A DNA stretch of 64,000 bases from Bacillus sp. 123MFChir2. GTDB lineage: Bacteria; Bacillota; Bacilli; Bacillales; Bacillaceae_G. The translations under genes and the position numbers were made by a program. The notes below the pieces were generated by a model. It searched no databases, was not told where the DNA came from, and was given only the letters and a program-made list of their open reading frames with translations. Below, piece by piece: positions 33,907 through 43,419 of this stretch (position 1 is the first letter of the stretch; every line of letters starts with the position of its first letter). The stretch spans positions 1 to 64,000 of the forward strand of contig NZ_KB910933.1 of assembly GCF_000383235.1 (NCBI RefSeq), written 5' to 3'.

Positions 33907-35886
33907 TCAATCACATAATGGATTTTTAACTTTTACATAAAAATAAGCATGAGCTTCTCCCATCATCCGCATAAGGGTTAAAGCTTTATAATCTACTTGA
34001 TCTGCAAAAAAGACAGCATAGTCAGATATTGCACATTCTTTGTAGTTAGGATCCTCTTGTAAATCTACAAATATATTATGTAAGACTCGTTTTACTATAT
34101 TCCATAGCAGTTGTTCATCTAATTCATAGAACTGACTGATATGTAAAAATAATTCGCCAAAGTGATTTTGCATTACAGAGTAAAATACTTTATTACGCAT
34201 ACTTTTTTCATCGTCTACTAAAATTCTTGATTTATGATGAAACATGTTTAAATCAAACCCTGCATTTTGTAAACGGTTACGATGAACACGAATACCTTCC
34301 CAATCACGCACGAGTAATCGATCCGGTGTACCATCTTTTTTAAAGACAGGGACTGTGTTTTGCAGGTGACCTTCTAAGCCAATGCCGTATTTCACCATGA
34401 GCGGAATAAAACCGGTAAGAGCATTTGTTACATATTTCTCAATAAACATAACAATTGCATCGTGTAATGGTAGGTTATGGTTCTCCTTATATAGTTCAAT
34501 TAGTTCTACTATGAATGGTTTATTTGTACCGTGTACGGAAGCGACAAGGGCAGATCCGACAATAGCCCATTCATCTTGATTCACATAAGCATGGATATTA
34601 TCACGTATGACGCAAGCAAGATTTTCACTTCGTAATGTTTGGAATTCTTCGTCTACGTCATTTGGATGAAGAAAATGAGCACCAGCCCGCTCCAAAATAG
34701 GAACAAAACGAGTATCGTCAATCATTGTATCTTGCGTAACAATTTGTTTTAAAATGTTGCTCATAATTGGCCCGTTGTGAATCGTTTGTTCTGATAAAGT
34801 TCGTACTTCCCCAGTTAAATGAATATTAGTTGTTAGTTTATAATGTGGTCTAATCGTATCATACTGGGCGGGAAAGATTGTGCGAAATGACATCCCCGCT
34901 AAATATTTTGCTTTATAGTCCAATAAAATAATATCTTGTTTCTCAAGTTCAGTACTATAAATTTCACGTAACGTATGAGTAGCTTGCCATGGATGAATTG
35001 GTAATAGAATATAGTCGTCTAGCTTATCACCGATTTTTAGTTCAGCTTCTACTTGTAGTGCAGGTTCAAAAGAAAATATTATTTCATTCCAATTTTGGTC
35101 TTCCATAAAAGCTGAGCTTACGTAATTTTGGTGTACTGCTACGAAGCGGAGTGGAATCGTATTCTTAAACTCTGCTGAATAAGCTAATGTTTCTTCTGGG
35201 CTTAAACCCTTCCTCATTTTGGCACCAGGGTGACAAGGGTGTCCTTCTATAACGAGCTGTTCGAAAAAGGCATAGGAATCGCGGGCCTGAGAAGCAGCTT
35301 GTAGCGCCTTCGTATTCTCAGTTTGTTCATGAAATGTATAAGCAAGAGCCAAATTAGCAGCACTATTTGTAACATCGTCTTCAAACATCTGAAAATAGGA
35401 AGAAGGCCCTTGCCAATCTTCCTGTATTAGCAGTGCTAATGCCTCATTCGGATGCGTAATTTCTTTTTCAGTAGAAGGTGATACAAGAAGATACGGCCCA
35501 CTGATAACTGGTCGTTCAAAAGCATATATGTGCCGAATAGGTATAAGCAAGTATGTGTTTTGCTTCTTAAAATATAGTCCTTGTACTATTGAAAACTCGT
35601 TAAATTGCTGTGTATGAGTATTTATATAATCTAGTAAAAAGTCTGGACAGCACTGTTCTGAAAATGAAACAAATACTCCTTTATGTTTACGAAGCAAAAT
35701 CCCGGTCTCTGTCATGTTACATATATTTTCACGAATGAAGGAAGAGAGTAATCGTTCAAGTATACCAGCTCGTCCTTTTTGAATCATTTGTTGATAGGTT
35801 TCATGTAGTGGTGCGTAATGTTGCTGTAAAAAAGAAAGCAAGTTTTGTTCCTCTAATTCTAATGTTTGAACTTTATTGAGTTGCAT
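33907..35886 (-). CDS. NIS siderophore synthetase, SfaD-like
   Basis: A 659-residue IucA/IucC-type, NRPS-independent siderophore synthetase. Motifs are EGHPCHPGAKMRKGLSPEE (~215), LPIHPWQATH, MSFRTIFPAQYDT, NGPIMSN, GLEGHLQNTVPVFKKDG and VRDWEGIRVHRNRL, followed by the FhuF-like C-terminal region. These enzymes adenylate a carboxylate, usually citrate, and join it to an amine. It is divergent from an exporter, a second synthetase and a racemase, the order of sfaD and sfaABC in staphylococci, where SfaD makes the first citrate-D-ornithine bond. The ATG at 35886 has AAAGGTGG upstream; the TTG at 35904 lies before that site. A Fur box lies 68 bp upstream. Substrate assignment is by context. Confidence 0.85.
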   Translation of the reverse strand: MQLNKVQTLELEEQNLLSFLQQHYAPLHETYQQMIQKGRAGILERLLSSFIRENICNMTETGILLRKHKGVFVSFSEQCCPDFLLDYINTHTQQFNEFSIVQGLYFKKQNTYLLIPIRHIYAFERPVISGPYLLVSPSTEKEITHPNEALALLIQEDWQGPSSYFQMFEDDVTNSAANLALAYTFHEQTENTKALQAASQARDSYAFFEQLVIEGHPCHPGAKMRKGLSPEETLAYSAEFKNTIPLRFVAVHQNYVSSAFMEDQNWNEIIFSFEPALQVEAELKIGDKLDDYILLPIHPWQATHTLREIYSTELEKQDIILLDYKAKYLAGMSFRTIFPAQYDTIRPHYKLTTNIHLTGEVRTLSEQTIHNGPIMSNILKQIVTQDTMIDDTRFVPILERAGAHFLHPNDVDEEFQTLRSENLACVIRDNIHAYVNQDEWAIVGSALVASVHGTNKPFIVELIELYKENHNLPLHDAIVMFIEKYVTNALTGFIPLMVKYGIGLEGHLQNTVPVFKKDGTPDRLLVRDWEGIRVHRNRLQNAGFDLNMFHHKSRILVDDEKSMRNKVFYSVMQNHFGELFLHISQFYELDEQLLWNIVKRVLHNIFVDLQEDPNYKECAISDYAVFFADQVDYKALTLMRMMGEAHAYFYVKVKNPLCD

Positions 35887-35953
35887 AGAAACCACCTTTC
35901 TCAAGTTTTCTGTCTTTACAGATAAAAAAGAATAATTTATATTATTTTACATA

Positions 35954-35972
35954 GATAATGATAATCAATATC
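35954..35972. promoter_or_regulatory. Fur box in the sfaD/sfaA divergent region
   Basis: GATAATGATAATCAATATC matches the 19-bp Fur consensus at 17 of 19 positions. It sits between the two divergent starts and could control both. Confidence 0.85.
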
Positions 35973-36015
35973 AATTATAAAGAGTGCATGTGAAAATGCA
36001 ACAAAAAGTTTCGGG

Positions 36016-37209
36016 GTGGTTTTTATTCGTAAACTATTTTTTAGTAGTTCATTTTTCTTATTTATGGGGAATTGGCTTGGAATGACTGCAATCAATTGGT
36101 ACGTCTATGACTTGTATCATAGTGCCACGTATTTAGGATGGATCAACTTTGTACGGCTGATTCCTATTGCGTTGTTTAGTGTATATGCAGGGAAGCTTTG
36201 TGATCTGTATCCACGTATTAAGTTGATGAAGACCTATTCATTCTGGGGGCTAGTAGTTACAACTCTACTTGCCATGTATGTTGTGTTTATTACTCCTTCT
36301 TTTTTTATTTTTCTTCTATTCTCATTTATAAGAGGAGTAATTAGTGCATTAGAAACACCAAATCGAAATACGCTTCTCTCAGATATCGATACGAACCAGC
36401 AAATTAGTAAATTGATATCTATGAACTCATTTGTGATGAATGTTTGCCGCTCAACAGGGCCAGCTGTTGCTGGTTTTTTGATTGCAGGAGGACATATTGA
36501 GGTGACGTTTATGATGCAGGCAATTTGTTCATTTGTTGCATTTATTCTCGTATTACCAATGAAAGATCGAGAGATGAAAAAACGAAAGGAAAAGAAAAAA
36601 GCAAGTTGGGAACAAATTGTTCAATATTTTTCCCATGATCAAATGGGAAGAAATATATTTATGACATCGATGATCACAATGGCTTTTGGCTTCTCTTATA
36701 CGTCTGTACTGCCTGTACTCGTTTCTCATCAATTTACTGGAAAAGCGGAAATATTCGGCATTGCGATGTCTGCGGCAGCAATTGGGGCCATTATAGCAAC
36801 GATTATTCTTCCTAGAATACTAGAGTATATTTCAGAAATTAAGATTTATTACATGAGTTTACTTTTGTTTTCTATTAGTATACCGCTCCTAGTTATTAGT
36901 AATACATTTGTGTTTTTTATACTTCTATTCTCTATCGGACTTTTTGGACAGTTGTTACGTTCTAGTAACCGTGTTTATTTTCAAAACAATGTTCGTGAAG
37001 AAGAACGAGGTCTCATGCTTAGTGTTGTATTAATGGACCGAGGAATGATTCCGCTCGGTTCAATTATAGTAAGTTACGCAATTGAGTATGTGGGGATTTC
37101 TGAAACATTTGTGATGATGGGGATTTTATGTATGATCCCATTTGTATTGCAATACATAAAAGTGAAAAAACAAAATAGGAAGGTGAAGAGTTTTGTCCAT
37201 TCAAAATAA
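36016..37209 (+). CDS. MFS siderophore exporter, SfaA-like
   Basis: A 397-residue membrane protein with about 12 helices. KLFFSSSFFLFMGNWLGMTA and the loop YAGKLCDLYPRIKLMKTYS fit the MFS-3/EntS-type exporters, and LETPNRNTLLSD is typical of them. It is the first gene of the plus-strand set and overlaps the second synthetase by 17 bp. This is where staphyloferrin A loci keep the exporter. The start is uncertain: the GTG at 36016 opens the frame, but GGGGTGG overlaps it; a non-ATG codon a few bases later is possible. Role as siderophore exporter is inferred from position. Confidence 0.8.
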   Translation: MVFIRKLFFSSSFFLFMGNWLGMTAINWYVYDLYHSATYLGWINFVRLIPIALFSVYAGKLCDLYPRIKLMKTYSFWGLVVTTLLAMYVVFITPSFFIFLLFSFIRGVISALETPNRNTLLSDIDTNQQISKLISMNSFVMNVCRSTGPAVAGFLIAGGHIEVTFMMQAICSFVAFILVLPMKDREMKKRKEKKKASWEQIVQYFSHDQMGRNIFMTSMITMAFGFSYTSVLPVLVSHQFTGKAEIFGIAMSAAAIGAIIATIILPRILEYISEIKIYYMSLLLFSISIPLLVISNTFVFFILLFSIGLFGQLLRSSNRVYFQNNVREEERGLMLSVVLMDRGMIPLGSIIVSYAIEYVGISETFVMMGILCMIPFVLQYIKVKKQNRKVKSFVHSK

Positions 37210-38998
37210 ACAATCCAATCGAGTACAAGCAGAATATCGTATTTTAAATCGTTTTTGTAATGCGTTAATTCGTGAAAAAATTTTATTAGAAAGTTGTGCT
37301 GTGCTAAAGCATGAGCATGGTATTGAAATTATAGATAGTATGAATGAAGCAGAATTATTACTACAAGTGCAACAAGAAGGGGCATTTGAACGATATGAAT
37401 TTTCTTTCCCACTTCGCTTTAAAGTAAGAGGGCATATTAGATGGATTGATTCATTACAAGTGTTTTTTGAAGAGGTAGCACCATTCTTTCAGCTCCATGT
37501 TTCAGATGCTCTGCAAAATGAATTACAGAACAGCGTTGAGAACTTAGAACTGGCTTATGAGGCATGGGAACAAAAACAGGAATGGGTAAAGCAACAGCTC
37601 GAAACAAACATGATGTTTTATGCGAAATACAAACCAAATAATCTATATCAATTCTTCGAAGAGTCAAAAAGATGTACGTCGTTTGATGAACTCTTATATA
37701 CAGAGTCATTAGTAATTGAAGGACATCCACTGCACCCTTCAACAAAAACAAAACTTGGTTTATCGAAAGAAGAAGTAAAGCGCTATGCACCTGAATTTGA
37801 ACAAGTTGTTCCGTTATATGTATTACTTGTTCATAAAGATGTAATAACAGTTACAGGAGAGCGTTTTGACAAAAAATTATTATATACAGCTCTGCTAGAT
37901 TTATATGAAACAGCATATGAAACACTAATAAATCAAAGAAAACAAATGGAGGATTATTATCCATTTCTTGTTCATCCATGGCAATATGAACATGTGCTAA
38001 CCAAAGAGTATGAGACCGATTTAGCGGAAGGGCGCATCATTCCAATTCCGTATCAACTTCTGTCCCGGGCGACGCTTTCATTTCGAACGATGAATCTACT
38101 AGAACTGCCGTACCATGTCAAGCTTCCGGTACGCGCGCAAGCTACGAGTGCGGTCAGAACGGTATCACCAGAAATAACTGTAAACGGACCGGTTCTTTCT
38201 TCGTTATTTGATACCATTTACGCAAATGAGAAAGAGTTAGCACAGTCGGTGGTTGTTGTTCGTGAACGAGTTGGGGCTACTTTTACGAAAAATGGTAATG
38301 TTGATTTAGGACGGAATCTCGCATTTATTTTACGAGAAAGCCCACATGTATATAAGCAAGAAGGAGAATTACTATGGGTTGGAGCTAGTTTAACAGCAAG
38401 TAATCCATTAAAAGAAGATGAACCAGTTATTGTAGATATAATGCGCACATATTTTGAAACAGAAACGATTGGCAAAAAAGAGGTATTTCATTATGTTGCT
38501 CATTATACAGAGAAAGTTATGATTCCTTTACTACAGCTTGTTTTACAATATGGAATTGCATTAGAAGGGCATATGCAAAACTCTATTATTGTTACAAAGG
38601 GCGGAGCAATCCAACGAATTTTTGTGCGTGATTTAGGAGGCGTGCGAATTCATAAGAAGACATTAGCGAAGGTAGTAGATATTGCGAATCTGAAAGAAGC
38701 AGTTGTATTTACAGATGATAGAAATGAAGTTTATAACAAATTTATTCATTCTGTATTGCAAAACCACTTTGGAGATGTGTTATTTACGTTAGCTCTTGCG
38801 ATAGACGACGTACAGGAAAAAGAATTATGGAGAATTGTTGCTGCGATTGTGAAAGAGTATATGGTAGATGCAACAGAAGAGCAAAAAGCAGCAATATTTG
38901 CAGATCAAATTGAAACAAAAGCATTGTTTTCTATGAGAATAGAAGATCAAGCGAAAGCTTATTTGTATACAAAGTTTCATAATCCGCTTTGTATATAA
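37193..38998 (+). CDS. NIS siderophore synthetase, SfaB-like
   Basis: A 601-residue IucA/IucC-type synthetase. EGHPLHPSTKTKLGLSKEEV, FLVHPWQYEHVL, SFRTMNLLELPYHVKLPV, NGPVLSS, ALEGHMQNSIIVTKGG and VRDLGGVRIHKKTLAK are in the usual order. It differs from the divergent synthetase along most of its length, as SfaB and SfaD do. In staphyloferrin A synthesis SfaB adds the second citrate. The TTG at 37193 has AGGTGAAG six bases upstream. It overlaps the exporter gene, so the two are coupled. It is separated from the racemase gene by an interspersed repeat. Confidence 0.86.
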   Translation: MSIQNKQSNRVQAEYRILNRFCNALIREKILLESCAVLKHEHGIEIIDSMNEAELLLQVQQEGAFERYEFSFPLRFKVRGHIRWIDSLQVFFEEVAPFFQLHVSDALQNELQNSVENLELAYEAWEQKQEWVKQQLETNMMFYAKYKPNNLYQFFEESKRCTSFDELLYTESLVIEGHPLHPSTKTKLGLSKEEVKRYAPEFEQVVPLYVLLVHKDVITVTGERFDKKLLYTALLDLYETAYETLINQRKQMEDYYPFLVHPWQYEHVLTKEYETDLAEGRIIPIPYQLLSRATLSFRTMNLLELPYHVKLPVRAQATSAVRTVSPEITVNGPVLSSLFDTIYANEKELAQSVVVVRERVGATFTKNGNVDLGRNLAFILRESPHVYKQEGELLWVGASLTASNPLKEDEPVIVDIMRTYFETETIGKKEVFHYVAHYTEKVMIPLLQLVLQYGIALEGHMQNSIIVTKGGAIQRIFVRDLGGVRIHKKTLAKVVDIANLKEAVVFTDDRNEVYNKFIHSVLQNHFGDVLFTLALAIDDVQEKELWRIVAAIVKEYMVDATEEQKAAIFADQIETKALFSMRIEDQAKAYLYTKFHNPLCI

Positions 38999-38999
38999 A

Positions 39000-39138
39000 T
39001 ACAAAGTGGAAAAAAGACGTAAAAGAATCCTTTCTTTTAGGGGGATGAGAGCAACTGGCCGTGCATAGAAGCGGTCAGGGCCTTTTCTTGCCACATGCAA
39101 AGGTAAAACAAAGATGTCGAAAAATTAAAGTGTATTCA
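39000..39138 (-). repeat. Interspersed repeat, copy 14, inside the siderophore set
   Basis: AGGGGGATGAGAGCAACTGG, CCGTGCATAGAAGCGGTCAG and GGCCTTTTCTTGCCACATGC. It occupies nearly the whole gap between the SfaB-like and racemase-like genes. Confidence 0.75.
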
Positions 39139-39157
39139 TGTAGTAGGAGGAGTGAGC

Positions 39158-40255
39158 ATGCTACCTATTATGAAAGTAAATCTTTCAAAATTGAAGCATA
39201 ATGCCATGATGATGAAGCAATTATGTGAGCGCTCAAATATGATATGTTTTCCGGTGACAAAAGGAGTCGGCGCTGTAAAAGAAGTAGTTGAAACGCTTCA
39301 ATCAGCAAAGTATACAAGATTTGCTGATTCTAGATTACAGCATCTTCATCACATTCGTTCTATCGTTGGAAAAGAAGCTGAGCTCTTATTGATTCGTACG
39401 CCAGCTTTGTCGGAAGTAGAAGAAACGGTTCTATGTGCTGATATTAGTTTGAATTCTGAGCTATGTATTATAGAGGCATTAGGAAGAGCAGCGAGAACAT
39501 ATGGGAAAGTACATCGTGTCATTTTAATGGTTGATTTAGGTGATCTTCGCGAAGGAATGCTGCCGCATCAGGTAGTAGAAACAGCGCAAAGAGTATCGAA
39601 TATACCGGGAATTGTACTTGATGGTATTGGAGCAAATTTCACTTGCTTTAGCGGTGTCATTCCAACTGAGAGTACTTTGCAAGAGTTAACACAATTAGCA
39701 AAGTTAGTAGAGAAAACAATAGGGATACAGCTCCGATTTATCTCGGGAGGGAATTCAAGTTCGTTACCACTTATTATGCAAAAGAAACAAATTGGGCGCG
39801 TCAATTCTTTACGGATTGGAGAAGCAATTTTTCTAGGAAAAGAAACAGCATACGGAAAAAATATTCCCTTTATGTATCAAGATGTATTTTCAATTGAAGC
39901 AGAAATTATTGAAATAAAAAGAAAGCCGTCTATGCCAAGGGGAGTCATTGGAAGAGATGCGTTTGGTCAAGTTCCCTCTTTTGAAGATAAAGGGGAGCGA
40001 CTACGAGCAATTGTTGCAATTGGAAGACAAGACCTTGATATTAACGGTTTAAGAGTCTCTAATAAGAATATTGAAATTCTTGGTGGAAGTAGTGATCATT
40101 TAATTGTTGATATAACGGATAGTACACCACACCGCATAGGGGACAAAATGACATTTGTTCCAGCATATAGTGCATTGCAAAGCGGTATGGTTTCATCACT
40201 CGTACGAAAACAATATGTGTATGATGAGGTGCTGCAAAAAGCGCTTATTTTATAA
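39158..40255 (+). CDS. Alanine/ornithine racemase-like PLP enzyme, SfaC-like
   Basis: A 365-residue fold-type III PLP enzyme. VTKGVGAVKEV (~37) holds the probable PLP lysine, VILMVDLGDLREGMLP and ISGGNSSSLP are barrel motifs of the alanine/ornithine racemase family, and NSLRIGEAIFLGKE lies near the phosphate site. SfaC in staphylococci is the racemase that provides D-ornithine for staphyloferrin A; this context fits. The ATG at 39158 has AGGAGG seven bases upstream; the GTG at 39152 is an alternative. A hairpin follows the stop. Substrate is inferred; ornithine is favoured by neighbours. Confidence 0.82.
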   Translation: MLPIMKVNLSKLKHNAMMMKQLCERSNMICFPVTKGVGAVKEVVETLQSAKYTRFADSRLQHLHHIRSIVGKEAELLLIRTPALSEVEETVLCADISLNSELCIIEALGRAARTYGKVHRVILMVDLGDLREGMLPHQVVETAQRVSNIPGIVLDGIGANFTCFSGVIPTESTLQELTQLAKLVEKTIGIQLRFISGGNSSSLPLIMQKKQIGRVNSLRIGEAIFLGKETAYGKNIPFMYQDVFSIEAEIIEIKRKPSMPRGVIGRDAFGQVPSFEDKGERLRAIVAIGRQDLDINGLRVSNKNIEILGGSSDHLIVDITDSTPHRIGDKMTFVPAYSALQSGMVSSLVRKQYVYDEVLQKALIL

Positions 40256-40298
40256 AGTGAAACTTTCATTAGCGGGGCTATTTACTGCCCATGAGTCA

Positions 40299-40324
40299 TT
40301 TCCAAAAAATATTTTTTTTGGAAA
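40299..40324 (+). terminator. Hairpin after the racemase gene
   Basis: TTTCCAAAAAA...TTTTTTGGAAA, weak terminator-like palindrome separating synthesis and uptake genes. Confidence 0.45.
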
Positions 40325-40364
40325 AATGATAGACAATTTCTAAAATTATGCTATCATATTAAAT

Positions 40365-40383
40365 GAAAATGATTATCAATATT
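40365..40383. promoter_or_regulatory. Fur box of the siderophore uptake operon
   Basis: GAAAATGATTATCAATATT matches the Fur consensus at 16 of 19 positions, 22 bp before the binding-protein start. A TATCAT-like -10 lies just upstream, so Fur would sit on the promoter. Confidence 0.85.
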
Positions 40384-40404
40384 GCTTGTATGGGGGATTA
40401 CATA

Positions 40405-41367
40405 ATGAACAAGAAAAAAATGAGTACTTTACTTGTAGCGATGACATTAGCGGTGGGAGCGCTTGCTGGCTGCAGTGGAGGAGCAAAAGAAACAGCTAAA
40501 AAAGAAGATAAAGCGGAAGCGAAAAATCAAGCAGGATCAGTGAAAATTAAACATGAGTGGGGAGAAACAGAGTTAAAAGAGACACCAAAAAACATTGTAA
40601 CTCTCGACTTTTCATTTATCGATACATTAGTAGATTTAGGTGTTACACCAGTTGCAAATGCTGGAGTGGGGAAAACAAAAGTTCCAGAATATTTACAAGA
40701 TAAAGCATCGAAAGTTAAAGATGTTGGAGAGCGAAAAGCACCAAACTTAGAAGTGATTTCATCTGTGAAACCAGATTTAATTATTGCGAGTAAAGATCGC
40801 CACAATATGATTCAAAAAGAATTAAAAGATATTGCGCCAACAATTGCATTCGATGATAACAGTTATGACGAAGTAATGAAGAATATGGATACCATTGCGA
40901 AAGCAGTTGGAAAAGAAGAGCAAGCGAAAAAGATTCGTACAGAATTACAAGATAAAATTTCAAAAGCAAAAGAGAAAATAAAAGGAAATCCAACAATACT
41001 TGTTATTGGTGCCTTTGATGATGAGTTTTCTGTATGGATTAAAGATTCATTTATCGGTTCTTTAATGACAAATGTTGGTGTGAAGTACGCATATGAAGGG
41101 AAAAAAGAAAAAACAGAAGGTAAAGCAGAAATTGCTAAAATTACGATGGAACGTCTAAATGAAATCAATCCTGACTATATCTTCCTATATGGAGAAAATG
41201 TAGAGAAGTTTAAAAATAATCCGCTATACAATAACTTAAAAGCAGTAAAAGAAAAGCATGTCATTGATGTGGATCGTAATCTTTGGGCACGTGGGCGCGG
41301 ACCAATTGCAGCAGATAAAATTTTAGATGAGGCACTTCCAGCATTAACGGGTCAGTCTTCTAGATAA
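40405..41367 (+). CDS. Siderophore-binding lipoprotein of an ABC importer, HtsA-like
   Basis: A 320-residue lipoprotein. The signal peptide ends at LAGC (~22), giving an acylated cysteine on the outer face of the membrane. The FecB/periplasmic-binding fold has TPKNIVTLDFSFIDTLVDLG, LEVISSVKPDLIIASKDRH and NEINPDYIFLYGE. The ATG at 40405 has GGGGGAT upstream. It heads a four-gene uptake operon behind a Fur box, directly after the synthesis genes. HtsA binds ferric staphyloferrin A in staphylococci; that this protein binds the same type of compound is inference from context. Confidence 0.88.
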   Translation: MNKKKMSTLLVAMTLAVGALAGCSGGAKETAKKEDKAEAKNQAGSVKIKHEWGETELKETPKNIVTLDFSFIDTLVDLGVTPVANAGVGKTKVPEYLQDKASKVKDVGERKAPNLEVISSVKPDLIIASKDRHNMIQKELKDIAPTIAFDDNSYDEVMKNMDTIAKAVGKEEQAKKIRTELQDKISKAKEKIKGNPTILVIGAFDDEFSVWIKDSFIGSLMTNVGVKYAYEGKKEKTEGKAEIAKITMERLNEINPDYIFLYGENVEKFKNNPLYNNLKAVKEKHVIDVDRNLWARGRGPIAADKILDEALPALTGQSSR

Positions 41368-41380
41368 GGAGTTGGAGACT

Positions 41381-42412
41381 TTGTATCAAATACAAACTAG
41401 AAGCAGACGGGCATTACACCCGTATGCTTCTTCTACTTTGCAATTTATTTTCTTTTTTCTACTATTAGTAATGGTTGGAGCTCTCTCCGCATTATTTCGT
41501 GTAAAAGGATTATCATTTCATAACATATCGGAAGTATTTGAAACGGATACAAAAAATTTAATTTACTATACAGTATGGCAAGTACGTGTACCGCGTGTCA
41601 TGCTGGGAGCTTTACTTGGCGCGGCATTAGCTGTTGCCGGGTGTCTATTACAAGGGATTACGCGAAATCCGTTATCTGATCCAGAAAATATGGGAATAAA
41701 TCAAGGAGCTTCTTGTTTTGTTGTCATTGCCCTTTTACTATTTGGAGAAAAGGATACGAGTTTCGTTATTTTACTAGCAGCTTTTCTAGGGGCTGCTGCA
41801 GGTGGAAGTGTGATTTATTCATTAGCATTTCGCGGTGAATATACACCTTCACGTCTTGTGCTTGCTGGCATTGCGATGAGCCTATTCCTTGGATCATTAA
41901 CGACAGGAGCAATATTGTTATACGAAACACAATTAACAGAAATTTTATATTGGATGGCCGGAAAGTTATCAGGGGCAAACTGGCAAGATATAAAAATGAT
42001 GTTAGTTTCGGCAGTTCCTGTTATGATTCTTGTGTTTTTTCTAGCAAATCAATTGAATATTTTATCTCTTGGTGAAGAGACAGCACGTGGACTTGGTGTA
42101 AATGTACTTTGGATTCGGAGACTATTTGCGTTTTTAATTGTTATTCTTGTCGGTAGTGCGGTTGCGGTAGCAGGACCGATTGGATTTATCGGACTCATAG
42201 TTCCGCATATCGCAAGAAAACTAGTTGGTCAAGATTATCGCATTATTATACCGTTTTCGGCATTGCTTGGTGCTAATCTTCTTGTTATAGCAGATTTTGC
42301 GGCGCAATGGGTGTCTTATCCAGCAGATACACCTGTTGGCGTTATTACAGCACTTTTAGGTACACCATTCTTCATTTATTTAATGAGAAGGAAGAGAGGT
42401 GCTGTGAAATGA
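41381..42412 (+). CDS. Siderophore ABC importer permease 1, HtsB-like
   Basis: A 343-residue FecCD-type permease with about nine helices. RVPRVMLGALLGAALAVAGC, QGITRNPLSDPENMGINQGA and GPIGFIGLIVPHIARKLVGQ are the family signatures; the last contacts the ATPase. The TTG at 41381 is favoured, with AAGGAG eight bases upstream. Its stop overlaps the next start (ATGA). It pairs with the next permease. Confidence 0.92.
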   Translation: MYQIQTRSRRALHPYASSTLQFIFFFLLLVMVGALSALFRVKGLSFHNISEVFETDTKNLIYYTVWQVRVPRVMLGALLGAALAVAGCLLQGITRNPLSDPENMGINQGASCFVVIALLLFGEKDTSFVILLAAFLGAAAGGSVIYSLAFRGEYTPSRLVLAGIAMSLFLGSLTTGAILLYETQLTEILYWMAGKLSGANWQDIKMMLVSAVPVMILVFFLANQLNILSLGEETARGLGVNVLWIRRLFAFLIVILVGSAVAVAGPIGFIGLIVPHIARKLVGQDYRIIIPFSALLGANLLVIADFAAQWVSYPADTPVGVITALLGTPFFIYLMRRKRGAVK

Positions 42413-43386
42413 AGAAGTTTGGCCGGTTTACAATGGTTATAATAGTAGGTTTTTTATTGTTAATTGCAGTTTCTCTATTAAGCTTGCGTCTTGGCGCTGT
42501 ACCAACACCACTTGCTGACATTATAGAAGGGTTGATGACAGGAGAAGGTGTTGTATTAAAATATCGTTTACCACGTCTTATCATCGCAATTTTAGTTGGG
42601 ATTAACATGGCATTATCAGGATCTATTTTACAAAGTGTTACACGAAATCCACTTGCAGCACCTGATATTATTGGGGTTTCTGCTGGTGGAGGATTAGCAG
42701 CTGTTATTATGCTCCTTATGTTTCCGAGTGTGCCGGCAATTATGCTTCCAGTGGCTGCATTTGTCGGGGCAATGATTGCGAGCTTGCTTGTGTATGTATT
42801 ATCGTATCAAAAAGGAGGAGTAAAGCCAGAACGTCTTGCACTATGCGGCGTTGCTATTTCTACAGGTTTACAGGCGCTTATTACATTTATTATTGTGAAA
42901 TTTGCGGTTGATTCCTCACAAGCTCTTGTATGGCTAAAGGGAAGTTTATATGCAAGGTCTTGGGAACATGTTGATATGCTATGGCCATGGACGATCATTG
43001 GAGCGGTCATTACATTTGCAAGTTATAAGCAAATGAATCTGTTATTATTAAATGAAGAAACAGTAAAAGGTTTAGGTATGCGTATTCATGTTGTTCGTCT
43101 TGTGCTGATTGGCGTAGCTGTTGCTTTAGCTGCAAGTTCAGTAGCAGTAGCAGGGACAATTAGTTTTGTAGGCCTCGTTATCCCACATGCGGCGCGTTTA
43201 CTTGTTGGATCAGATAGTAGATTGTTTTTGCCAGTTTCAGCGTTATTTGGTGCATTACTTGTTACGAGTGCAGATATGGTGGGAAGAATTATTATTCCGC
43301 CAATTGAAATACCAGCTGGTATTATCACAGCTCTTATTGGCGCACCGTATTTTATATATTTACTCGTGATTAGAAAAAGAACATAG
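42409..43386 (+). CDS. Siderophore ABC importer permease 2, HtsC-like
   Basis: A 325-residue FecCD-type permease. YRLPRLIIAILVGINMALSG, QSVTRNPLAAPDIIGVSAGG and GTISFVGLVIPHAARLLVGS are typical. The ATG at 42409 overlaps the previous stop, and GAGAGG lies before it. It forms a heterodimer with permease 1. Confidence 0.92.
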   Translation: MKKFGRFTMVIIVGFLLLIAVSLLSLRLGAVPTPLADIIEGLMTGEGVVLKYRLPRLIIAILVGINMALSGSILQSVTRNPLAAPDIIGVSAGGGLAAVIMLLMFPSVPAIMLPVAAFVGAMIASLLVYVLSYQKGGVKPERLALCGVAISTGLQALITFIIVKFAVDSSQALVWLKGSLYARSWEHVDMLWPWTIIGAVITFASYKQMNLLLLNEETVKGLGMRIHVVRLVLIGVAVALAASSVAVAGTISFVGLVIPHAARLLVGSDSRLFLPVSALFGALLVTSADMVGRIIIPPIEIPAGIITALIGAPYFIYLLVIRKRT

Positions 43387-43419
43387 TCTTCTATAAATAA
43401 CAAATAAGGGGTGAATAAA